From: Chrysaora quinquecirrha
Lineage: Eukaryota; Cnidaria; Scyphozoa; Semaeostomeae; Pelagiidae
Length of the DNA: 64,000 bases
Direction of reading: 5' to 3'
Assembly (NCBI GenBank): GCA_014526335.1
Contig: JACTAT010000022.1
Span: 1,494,604 to 1,558,603 of the forward strand
Below, piece by piece: positions 12,401-26,419 of this stretch. A program made the position numbers and the translations under genes. The notes beneath the pieces are model-generated. The model made no database searches. It was not told the origin of the DNA and saw nothing but the letters and a program-made list of their open reading frames with translations. Position 1 is the stretch's first letter, and each line of letters begins with the position of its first letter.

Positions 12401-14401
12401 GAAGCAATCAACCAATCAATAAGACAGTTAAGCAATTAATTAATCAACAGAGCAATCAATTAATCAAAAGAGCAATCAAGCAATCAATAAATCAAGAGAG
12501 TGATCAAGCAATCAATCATTCAATAACTCAGTGAAGCAATCAACCAATCAATAAGACAGTCAAGCAGTCAATTAATCAAGAGAGCAATCAATTAATCAAG
12601 AGAGCAATCAATAAATCAAGAGAGCAATCAAGCAATCATTCATTCAATCACTCAGTGAAACAATCAGCCAATCAATAAGACAATCAAGCAATCAATTAAT
12701 CAAGAGAGCAATCAATTAATCAAAAGAGCAATCAAGCAATCAATAAATCAAGAGAGCGATCAAGCAATCAATCATTCAATAACTCAGTGAAACAATCAGC
12801 CAATCAATAAGACAATCAAGCAATCAATTAATCAAGAGAGCAATCAATTAATCAAAAGAGCAATCAAGCAATCAATAAATCAAGAGAGCGATCAAGCAAT
12901 CAATCATTCAATAACTTAGTGAAGCAATCAACCAATCAATAAGACAGTCAAGTGGTAGCTTATTTACCTATCCATATATAATTTGTCAGACTTTCTATTC
13001 CTCTTTGAATCTTGATCAATATCATGACTATATTTGCATTTCTTCCCATAAGGACAATCTCCTTCTCTCAAGAACGTTCTGCACAGTTTGTCAGATGACT
13101 GAAAAATAAAGCAAAATAAAAAACTAATTCTTTCAGGATTGAAGATGAGTGTCTGCTCAGTCAGGAAAATTAACAAGTGCTAGTACAGTTTTGCACCATC
13201 CTGTACTACAGTTTGCATCAGCCAAGGCAAGCTTTTCATTTGAAACACATCTTAAAGCAAGGTCCTGGGGGTAGCAACCTCCAATATTCCAATATTGAAC
13301 TGCAATTGCTGTGGCTTCATGGCGTGGCTTCATTGTGGTGTCAGAAGGTCAGTGTGGTCAGGGTTTGAGCCCACAGCCCAGTCATGGTAGCATCACAGCC
13401 AGGGTTGAGGTCTCAGTTAGTTAACTTACTACTGAGATCCTAGCAAATGGTACTAAAACACCATTTCACTTCACCTTTTGTTGCAAAATAATCTTGTAGT
13501 ACATGTTTATTAGCAATTTGATTTAGGAGCACTGCAAAACTGTACTGGTGCCAACAATGCCATCAGGGATGCATCAAATATGACTATAGGCTCGCATATC
13601 ACATCACAGTTGAATTTCTGCTGAACGATCAGAAAGTTAAGGGTTTTCAAAAGGCTTCTGGGTCAATGCGCCAGGTTACCTGCCACATGACTAAGTTGGC
13701 ACCCAGGGTGCATTCCGTGTTACCGCCACGCCAGAGAATACCCCAACCAAATCAGACTTTATGCCAAAGAAACAATAGGTCTATTGTTTTATAATTGAAA
13801 TAACAGACTAGGCTATTGTTTTTGAAAGATCCATGCCGGTACCCCAATAAAATTTCAAACTCCACGCCGTATCTCCGGCATAGGCTACATAGAATGCACA
13901 CTGGGTTGGCACACATTGCAGGTCAAGACCCATTGTATTCGGGTCAGCTCATGATCCCCACACCTTGGTGGTCAATTTGAATAAGTATGAAATTTACATT
14001 TAAACAGCTTTCCATTCCAGACTGGTTTGTCTGCGATGCAACCAATTTACTAAAAAATTGGGGTGGCTCAAACAAACCCCCCTTGATCACCCTGGTACAG
14101 TCTGTTTATTATAAAGTTAAGTGTGGTGAGTCGTCTTTTGTATGGCAACTTGACCAAGATGTGTGGCGAGTTGACCTGTTACCTTTAAAAGTCGTATATC
14201 TGGGTTTTGCATGCATGCCTAGGCCAGTAGGCCGGTTTTATACTTAACCTCATAGCTGACGCCTGCAGTGCCAAGTCTTTCAAAAACACTTCGCTTTTTC
14301 ATCTTGGAACCTTGTTCAGTTGTTATACTTAGACTTGATGTATCCGTAGAAAGACGATTCGATGTTTCTACAGTGACCTTTCTTGTTGTTTTGCCGGACA
14401 T
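308..14401 (-). CDS. ZC3H13: ZC3H13-like CCCH zinc-finger protein, 5' part (10 exons), runs off left edge
   Basis: In vertebrates and flies this is a nuclear cofactor of the m6A mRNA methyltransferase (WTAP/VIRMA/HAKAI module). Exons in transcript order: 14401-14249, 13098-12968, 6636-6581, 6144-5909, 5355-4962, 4198-3776, 2853-2549, 1805-1599, 1182-1062, 489-308. All junctions are GT-AG and phases match. The start MSGKTTRKVTVE plus KKRSVFERLG resembles the ZC3H13 N-terminus. Exon 2 carries one C-X8-C-X5-C-X3-H finger. About 736 codons are visible, mostly Lys/Glu/Ser/Arg/Asp-rich, with Tyr/Gly/Gln/Arg-rich exons 7-8. The conserved C-terminal domain would lie left of the window. Three apparent single-base frameshifts occur in A-runs of exons 4 and 5. 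The assignment rests on the N-terminus, the finger and composition, since the low-complexity body alone is not diagnostic. Confidence 0.8.
858..1016 (-). repeat. Dispersed repeat, family D, copy 1
   Basis: On the minus strand this matches 21596-21750 (plus strand) closely. It shares CTTATAGGATACAGTTGAT, then GTCGCAGAAGTGCTCAGGTC. A third fragment lies at 41845-41930. No protein or tRNA-like signature was seen, and the element class is unknown. It lies in intron 9 of the ZC3H13-like gene. Confidence 0.65.
1312..1561. mobile_element. PIF/Harbinger-like palindromic MITE, diverged copy
   Basis: Contains AAGCAATGTTTCATGG, inverted CAAACA/TGTTTG words and the family's right terminus GTTTGGCCAGGGG followed by TTA. 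The left end is approximate. It lies between ZC3H13-like exons 8 and 9. The clearest copies are at 34617-34870, 51483-51674 and 54042-54297. Confidence 0.55.
2205..2332 (-). mobile_element. tRNA-derived SINE family A, diverged copy
   Basis: Shares GAAGGTGAAATGATGTGTTT, the TTAGCGCCAGTAGCTAG core, CCTGGCTGTGGCGCTACCG and CAGCACCTTC with the better copies at 4331-4503 and 45027-45199. It lies in an intron of the ZC3H13-like gene. Confidence 0.6.
3375..3507. mobile_element. 133-bp hAT-like MITE with 8-bp target duplication
   Basis: Terminal inverted repeats begin CGAGGGTCGATTCACTC and end GGAGTGAATTGTCCCTCG. The flanks are identical 8-mers CTCTAAAG at 3367-3374 and 3508-3515. The interior carries pairs of 'AAATCTCGTACACC' and 'TCACAGAAATCCCTTC'-like words. 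There is no coding capacity. An 8-bp duplication is the rule for the hAT superfamily. Sister copies with duplications are at 35839-35971 and 44776-44909. Confidence 0.85.
4333..4503 (-). mobile_element. tRNA-derived SINE family A
   Basis: On the minus strand it begins GAAGGTGCTATGGCGTCGTA. It has an A-box-like segment around GTAGTCCAATGGAGTTGG and a B-box-like GGGGTTCCAGTCCCAGCC, as expected for a tRNA-type Pol III promoter. It ends in CTTCACCT. At least six relatives lie in the window. Confidence 0.7.
4552..4640 (-). mobile_element. tRNA-derived SINE family B fragment
   Basis: Contains GGGATTCGAACCTGCATGAT (the reverse complement gives a B-box-like GGTTCGAATCCC) followed by the AACGACGTTTTCACTGA segment shared with 17470-17735 and 40480-40712. 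Confidence 0.55.
4697..4760. repeat. (GAA)n microsatellite
   Basis: About ten GAA/AAG triplets followed by imperfect purine-rich sequence to about 4800. Non-coding, within an intron of the ZC3H13-like gene. The open frames it creates are artefacts of composition. Confidence 0.85.
4962..5355 (-). CDS. ZC3H13: ZC3H13-like exon 5 with two compensating apparent frameshifts
   Basis: Upstream frame: GEEKKEKKSGRSSETVK and onward to KEKVETSSLKKK. The middle of the exon is then open only in another frame (KAKYSSSESESEDDK, SYESDESSSS). The last part (IYEKQMEMQSGMELKKK) returns to the original frame. The shifts fall near 5185-5195 and 5025-5032, in A-rich runs. Total exon length (394) preserves the phase expected by both neighbours. 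In the unshifted frame a TAG follows the first shift at once. Sequencing error in homopolymers is the likelier reading; genuine damage is possible. Confidence 0.7.
5375..5870. repeat. TTAG/GTTA tetranucleotide-type repeat block
   Basis: Roughly 490 bp of imperfect 'agttagttagttagtt' with interspersed variants, filling the intron between exons 5 and 4 of the ZC3H13-like gene. A complementary-type AACT block of about 1 kb lies in the ABCB gene at 50105-51130. Confidence 0.85.
5909..6144 (-). CDS. ZC3H13: ZC3H13-like exon 4 with one apparent frameshift
   Basis: It opens DKRKFLDADKLKIEFKKDS and continues, after a run of five A (about 6085-6090), in a different frame as YEDEIPPKKSKKDKKDK and VEKKDHVRNVQLK. 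One extra A in the run joins the two frames and leaves the exon ending in the phase exon 5 needs. Without it the first frame hits a stop within the exon. Confidence 0.7.
6581..6636 (-). CDS. ZC3H13: ZC3H13-like exon 3 (56 nt)
   Basis: Short exon reading (R)EADYDHYENVRKSPEKKK. It fits the phase left by exon 2 across the 6.3-kb satellite intron. The acceptor (TTATCTTAAAACAG) has only a weak pyrimidine tract, and the donor is GGTAGGCAG. Confidence 0.65.
8490..9932 (-). mobile_element. 5'-truncated non-LTR retrotransposon inserted in the satellite
   Basis: The minus-strand open frame runs in from the 5' junction at about 9932 and stops at 8703. About 210 bp of 3' UTR and a TA-rich tail follow, down to 8490. 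The frame has no ATG start, the endonuclease and the first part of the RT are gone, and satellite resumes on both sides. This is the usual result of abortive target-primed reverse transcription. No target duplication can be read because the flanks are repetitive. Confidence 0.9.
8703..9932 (-). pseudogene. Reverse transcriptase fragment of a LINE (CR1/Jockey-like)
   Basis: About 409 residues with RT landmarks in order: FQFGFR near residue 20, FVDLSKAFDTV near 55, GVPQGSILGPLLF near 112, YADDT near 142 and KYLGVHVD near 220. A long C-terminal region follows, ending ELPLDLRKIESYKEFEKKL. The RT is uninterrupted by stops, suggesting a young insertion, but the N-terminal RT motifs and the endonuclease are missing, so it is not autonomous. 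The family is inferred from motif spacing; the clade is uncertain. Confidence 0.9.
12968..13098 (-). CDS. ZC3H13: ZC3H13-like exon 2: CCCH zinc finger
   Basis: Reads SSDKLCRTFLREGDCPYGKK then CKYSHDIDQDSKRNRK. The finger is C-X8-C-X5-C-X3-H with the usual G-x-C-PYG-x-x-C context of RNA-binding CCCH fingers. The acceptor is TTATTTTTCAG and the donor is ATAGGTAAATA. The donor lies only 14 bp from the end of the satellite array. Confidence 0.92.
13306..13477 (+). mobile_element. tRNA-derived SINE family A
   Basis: Begins GCTGTGGCTTCATGGCGTGG, contains GTCAGGGTTTGAGCCCAC (B-box-like) and CATCACAGCCAGGGTTGAGG, and ends ACCATTTCACTTCACCTT. It lies in intron 1 of the ZC3H13-like gene in the opposite orientation to the gene. 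Confidence 0.7.
13703..13904. mobile_element. 202-bp hAT-like MITE with 8-bp target duplication
   Basis: The termini CCAGGGTGCATTC and GAATGCACACTGG are inverted repeats. Identical GTTGGCAC 8-mers flank it at 13695-13702 and 13905-13912. The interior holds an inverted CTATTGTTT/AAACAATAG pair. It lies in intron 1 of the ZC3H13-like gene. Confidence 0.8.
14249..14401 (-). CDS. ZC3H13: ZC3H13-like exon 1 with start codon
   Basis: Starts ATG at 14401 (MSGKTTRKVTVETSN), passes KMKKRSVFERLG and ends GVSYE at a clean AG|GTTAAG donor. The basic start, the KVTVE word and the SVFERLG word are the features I recognise from ZC3H13. No in-frame coding continues upstream. Confidence 0.85.
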
Positions 14402-16376
14402 TTTCTCCAGAACATTCAGTCACGCTGGCCCTCCATTTTGAAACAAAGCAAACATGGTCACACTAGAACGTGGTCAACTTATGCATATTAGGCGAATACT
14501 GCAAAAACATTGCTCAGTGCTGGAGATGAATGCCCCCACTTTCCTCCACAATGCCGAGACAATGTGGCTGAGGCGTCGCATCTTACGGTGGTTCCCGTTA
14601 CAGGAAATCGCTATTCCCCCCATGAGTCTTCCGCCAGCCAACCGAGGGAGGGAATATCCGGCCCCTAGACCATGTGCTTACGCTTGGATACCCCTTGCTT
14701 ACGCTTCGAACTCATGACACTGAACATTTACAAATGATATAGTCTTTATACTAACAGAATTTCTTTCAGTGAAGAGAATTATTGTGGGAAAAAACGATCT
14801 TATCGCGCATGCGCGACGCCTGAACAACCAAAAAGGCAGGCACGCGTTTTGTACAGCAAGGTCATTTGGCCATCTAATCAAGTTTGTATAGTCAGAATTG
14901 TAGTCAAACATTGATTTTTTCATCTCTCAATTTATCAATAAATTGTTCAATTTTATAACCCTTGTGCCCCGTGGTGGCAATTGTCCCTTCCTGTCCCTCA
15001 AAATATTGGACAAGCAACGCCTTGCGATGTGGTTATAGGGTCTAACATTTTTTTCGCGACAAGCGGATTTCAAATATTTTGGAAACAATGTTTGATCGTT
15101 TGGTCTGGGCATTAATTAAAAGTTGCGCGTTTGACTTGAGTGTCATTTAAAATTTTCCCCACTTTTTTTTTAAAGAGATCGAAAGTTCTCAACCCGTAGA
15201 CTATTCCAGCCCTGCATCCAATACTTAAATAAAGAGATATTCCCTCTCCGCATACAGTTCGTTAAAGAGATTTACCAAAAGTCCCTACTACGTCCAAAAA
15301 CATTGCAGCGAAAACAAGAGACAACCAAGAAAGAGAAGTATTCGATTTCCAATTAATTATTATCAACATTTCTATCTCGACTGTGTCATGCATAATTTTA
15401 ACTAATAACATAAATCTTTTACTAAATCTCTGACGTACTGGCGTCAATTTAACAAGATCAAATTTTTAAATAGGAAGGGTTTAAAAGTAACATTTTGAGG
15501 TCATTTTTGCTAAGGTTTCTGATGTTCTCGTTAAAATACGTCACAAGGCCCTGTTCAAACTATCAAACAGTGTTTGTCAAACAACTGAAACATACTTCTC
15601 AAGCAAATTGTTTTACAATTTGACCCTATGGTTTGACCACGCTAAAAACAATGCTCGTCAAACATTTTTGCTTGCCCAATGTTTTTATTACACCTTTTAT
15701 TTAAAGCGCCATCAAAGAGTGTTTGTCAAACAACTGAAGCATACTTCTCAAGCAAAATAAAATGTTTAACTGTTTGGCCCTATGGTTTGATGACGAGAAA
15801 AACAATGCTCGTCAAACATTTTTGCTTGCCCAATGTTTTTATTACACCTTTTATTTAAAAGCGCCATCAAAGAGTGTTTGTCACACAACTGAAGCATACT
15901 TCTCATGCAAAATAAAATGTTTTACTGTTTGGCCCTATGGTTTGATGACGTCAAAAACAATGTTCAACAAACATTTTTGCTTGACCATTGTAAATGCTTA
16001 TTAATGCTCAACAAACAATGTTTGATCGTTTGGCCTGGGCATAAGGGGGTGAGAGGGGTAATCAGGGGCAACAGAAGTAGTGAATAGAACACCATTGTCC
16101 TTCTTAAAATGTGCCAATATTTAAAATGTTCATACTGTAGTGACCTAACACAGTTTTCTCTGGGGAAACAATGTCCGTATGCAAGCTCTGGATTCCATAT
16201 TTTACTCTGAGAAGTCTTGGGAAAGACATCTTCTGCCAGACTGATGCGAGCCTCGTTTACATATCTTCGCAGCTCTCTAATTTAGGGTTCTCTACTCGAA
16301 AGGTCTTCGTTGGTCTCTACTTTATGGCTCTGTTACTGGCACAGCGCTCTGTTTGTAGGCTTATGATCAGCACATT
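14402..16376. other. Intergenic: ZC3H13-like promoter side and PRKX 3' flank
   Basis: The first 600 bp upstream of the ZC3H13-like start are less AT-rich, as expected near a promoter, but I can place no TATA box or other defined site. 15545-16040 is a tandemly expanded Harbinger-like element. No convincing gene was seen. The short frames here have no recognisable features. Confidence 0.5.
15545..16040. mobile_element. Palindromic Harbinger-like element with a 155-bp arm repeated three times
   Basis: The left end is AGGCCCTGTTCAAACTATC and the right end is TTTGATCGTTTGGCCTGGGC followed by TAA. Between them the segment from GTTTGTCAAACAACTGAAGC to ACACCTTTTATTTAAA occurs three times at about 155-bp spacing (GCCATCAAAGAG at about 15708 and 15863). 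Only a tandem increase of one arm explains the length relative to the 250-bp relatives. Confidence 0.7.
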
Positions 16377-22646
<6,270 letters not shown>

Positions 22647-25600
22647 CAAAATCGATGCTTTGGGATGCCAAAAATGCTGCAGATTCAGCTACTGAATGCC
22701 AGGTCTTTCATGATGAAGTGCAAGCAAGTTTCATGTTTTTCCATCTAATAACAAAGAAACGCCAAACAGTTATATATCGATACAGTCAGACATTCCAAAT
22801 GGTCTTTTGGAAATGAATGTTTGACAACGAAACAAGCTTATGAAATGATAATGATCAGTGAATGAAAAGGCCGCAGAAATTGAATCGAAAATAACTGAAT
22901 AGAATAACAGGCATGCGCCATTTGTCCTCTTCAACCACAGATCTGAAATCAAAAGAAAGAACAAGAGGATCAAGAGGGGATTTTTATGTCACAGCAAGGC
23001 ATCATATCCTCCAATTAATAAGAAAACAACAGTCAACAACACATGAGTGAAAATAAACAGTAAATTTATAAGAAACAAGATTGTTTGTTAATGATATTAA
23101 ATGTTCAATCCATTAAATGTTCATAAGTTTTTCTTTGACACAGAAGGTTTTTGAGATTTGATTAGAGCATTGTGCGTAAGCATCGTTTGAATGTACTTTA
23201 TGTCAGATATAAGTATCAAAGATGCATTTTAATACTTTTGATTAAACATTTTCTTGTAAGAAAAGTCGGTCATCTTGGAATGATTCAATCCTTGAAAATC
23301 TCGTATACCCTAGCTAGAAAACCTATTGTTTTCACAGAAATCCCTCGGAGATCCTTTTGTTTTCGTACACCTATCTGAAGAGCGTCTTGCGCCTTGTCTG
23401 TCATGACCCCTTACACTTTAAAGGCCACTAGCGTCCCTAGCAAGACCAAAGTTTCACGCCTCAAACTTTCTTCGAATTGTACAGAGCCTCCAAATTGCAA
23501 CGAAGGACTATTGAAACATTTTTCGCCGAAACGTTAGAGTTTTGCACGATTATTGTCGTCTGACACTGGTCGGAGTAGGAAACTTCGAAAACAGACCAAA
23601 CAATTGAGCAAAATGGAATTATACACCCAATAACGAATCAAACAGAAATTTGAAGCGTCAAAGTGAGTGAACCAGCTCTTAGTGTCTCCACAAAACTGGC
23701 TTTTTGGTTTGGATGTGGATTGGACAGAATAAAAAAAGAAACAATGATTTTGCTCTGCCAACTATTTGGAACAAATCTTAGCTGTAGCTACGAATTTGAA
23801 CATTCTGTGTTTTATCCAGTAAAGATGCCCTTGCTCTGCTACAGTATTTACGTAATTAAACTAACATTATCATCTTCGATGAGAACAATGGGGCTCTCTC
23901 AGTCTCTCATCTCTGCTCATTTTTTATGAAGCTTGGCTCTGTCACCCAGCACCCATACTGCACCAAGCAAAAGTCAGATAAAATCAATAATAACCTACCT
24001 TTTGACCTGATATAAGAATGATACATCAGCAGTAAGAAATTGGAAGATCTCCATGAACCAAATAGAAACAATTTCAGATTATAAGATTAACGAAATATTT
24101 CACGGATTATACTTGTATCCAAAATTTCTAATTTTCCTTAAAAACATTATTTCTCAATAGAATTTTTTCAAAAGTTATTAAAAAATTGCTTTATTAAACA
24201 AGAATTGTATTAAACTTTCATAAAATGATAGTAATCCTTCAACAACGCAAGGATTTAAGAAATTTATTACTTGTAATCATTCAAAGATTTGAGTTTGATC
24301 TAATTGACCTAGCTGTACATTGCCCTAAGTCTTGATCAAATGACGAATTAAATTTGTGACTATATTCAATTCTTTGTAAATGGTTCATAAAAACCTGTAT
24401 TACAGTGTCCAGTTGTCCAGTCGTATTTTCCATTGGATCTTTAGATGTCAGTCTACAAGCAGAACAAAGAAAATTTAGACACTTTTCATTCATAGTTTAA
24501 TAAACTTCACAGAAATTTGTTATACATCTTTGAGGTATTGGTATCGATTGGTATTTAATTAGTACTGATTAAGTCCCCTACGGCACACAAGCCGAGTCTT
24601 TTCGAAACATGCAAAAGTCTTCCAGGGTTAACGCTGATCACGATCTGAGGTACCTATCCAACAGATGTGAACCTGCAGATTGTGCCAAGTGGGCACACGT
24701 TCGCGTTCTTCTTACGTTTTCTCTTGGTTCCATTCGGATTTTGTCGAGATCAATTTGTACAAGCCAGCAGTTAACACCGTCGTTCGTCCTTCTGAGATTG
24801 GTAAATGAGAGTCAGGGCATCTATACTTTGATAACGACCAGGAGACACAAGCCCCAGGGCCACGTAAGCCTTACAAGGACCTCCAATCCTTATCTGAATC
24901 AACAATTAATACAGACAAATCGTGATCCCCTTTCCCCTATGTACCGTTCAGCTATATGAAAACATAGCATATACAGATCCAGAAACAAATCGAATGCATA
25001 AATGAACGAACAAAAGATGACAAAATTTTTTGAAGATGACTAATGGAAAGTGTAGTCGAATATACAGTGAATAGCAAACAATTTTGTCATCTCTCGTTTG
25101 CAATTCTAACTAAACATGTTTAAGTTTCTGGTCACCCTTTTTATTATTAAGTTTTATGCCCCACTGGATATATTTTTATAAACAGAAAAGTGTTACGAAA
25201 CTGGGACAGCAGAAGAGGGATTCATCCTATTTACCCAATTTTATAACAAGACCCCTCTCAGGTTTACGCACAGATTGAATGAGAGGAAGGTTTTAGATTC
25301 AATAGACAAGAATTGTTTACATCTATGAACCTAAAAAAACATGAATAATAAAAGAACTCGATGAATCACTTACTATACACGCAGTAGTAGTTTAGCTATT
25401 GCGAGTGGGCGGATGAGCTGGCACCATGCTAATCACAATCAAGAAATTGTCTGATGACGTTGCTTTAAAGCTGATGCAAAATTTAATCATGCAACGTGAA
25501 TAATACCTAAAATACCCATGGTATTGCTGTGAGGTATAATGGAGCTGCAGGCAAACCAGGAACACCATAGCTTAAGCACAGAATAGGAATCCCGGTAGTA

Positions 25601-25888
25601 TGGAAATAGAAACGACGGTGCAAAGTTGGACAACTGAGATATAAGAATAACTAAAGACCCACGGGGGGGGGGTGGCAAAATTCATCAGAAGGGGTCTGTC
25701 ACGAGAAGGTGAAGGTGATTGTGAAATGGTGGTATTTAGCGCCAGTTGCCAGGATCTCAGTAGTAAGTAAAACTAATTGAGACCTCGACCCTGGCTGTGA
25801 CTATTCCACAATGCAACTCTGTATGTTAGAATAGAAGAATATTGCCTTAATAATTGTTTTAGAACAGAAAAATAAAACTGTCACTTAC
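22647..25888. other. Interval between PRKX start and last certain CEP164 exon
   Basis: It should contain the PRKX promoter and 5' UTR and the CEP164 terminal exon and 3' UTR. A strong minus-strand acceptor at about 22943 (TTTCTTTTGATTTCAG) could define a PRKX leader exon. A possible CEP164 C-terminus (LLRPVSDDNNRAKL and stop at 23534) is discussed under findings. 23274-23390 is a decayed hAT-like MITE and 25711-25800 a partial SINE A. Nothing else was recognised. Confidence 0.45.
25711..25800 (-). mobile_element. Partial tRNA-derived SINE family A
   Basis: Shares GAAGGTGATTGTGAAATGGT, TTTAGCGCCAGTTGCCAGGA and GAGACCTCGACCCTGGCTGT with the 45027-45199 copy. The tRNA-like head is missing. Confidence 0.6.
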
Positions 25889-26388
25889 TCGATCACGTCG
25901 AACTCTTTTTAACCAATCACTGTGACTCTGTAATCTTTTCGTTGTATTGAACGGCGATCCATTTATTCCATTATGCGTCGACAAACGTAGATTCTCCCTG
26001 AAACACAAACACAGACTATTTTAGACATAGGTGTCATCCAACGAATCAAAGTAGGCCTTTATTTTCGCCAAAAAAAATACTGGCGGGAATTTTGAATTTT
26101 TCCGAATCAATATCTGGCTTGACTTGAGCCTTAAGATTCCTATAATACGTAGTCAAGAAAGAAGTTCAACCTTCCTCCAGACAAAATTAAGCCTAGCTGC
26201 AAATTTCCTCACTTGAAAATAAAAGTCAGGCCTGTCTTGGGTGTGGCATAATATTCCCTATTGTTCTAATTAACCTTCCTCCGCTCAATGTCCGTGTAGC
26301 CGTAATTGTTTTCGCGACGGTGCATAATGCACTTACTTATTTACGGGAACACTGTACGAGTTCTACACTGAATAAAACTTCAGTTCAG

Positions 26389-26419
<31 letters not shown>

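Larger units (their letters stand above)
6656..12953. repeat. Intronic satellite array, 124- and 132-bp units, about 37 copies
   Basis: The unit is built from short words such as AATCAATTAATCAAGAGAGC. Two unit types can be measured from the repeated CTCAGTGAA landmark. One is 124 bp (7306 to 7430, ending CATTCATTCAATCACTCAGT). The other is 132 bp (7562, 7694, 7826; also 11471, 11603, 11735, 11867, ending CATTCAATAACTCAGT). Sub-types alternate (CAACAGAGC with GAGAGTGATC versus CAAGAGAGC with GACAGCGATC), giving higher-order order. The array fills ZC3H13-like intron 2 almost from splice site to splice site and is split by a retrotransposon at 8490-9932. Confidence 0.95.

Noticed and set aside
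6656..12953. CRISPR-like regular repeats
   Set aside because: The units are contiguous with no unique spacers, and the locus is a eukaryotic intron. This is satellite DNA.
23663..23929. 88-codon plus-strand frame
   Set aside because: No recognised motif. It overlaps in antisense the region proposed for the CEP164 tail, and there is no splice context.
24609..24959. 116-codon plus-strand frame between PRKX and CEP164
   Set aside because: No recognisable domain, no start context and no exon partners. Length alone is not convincing.
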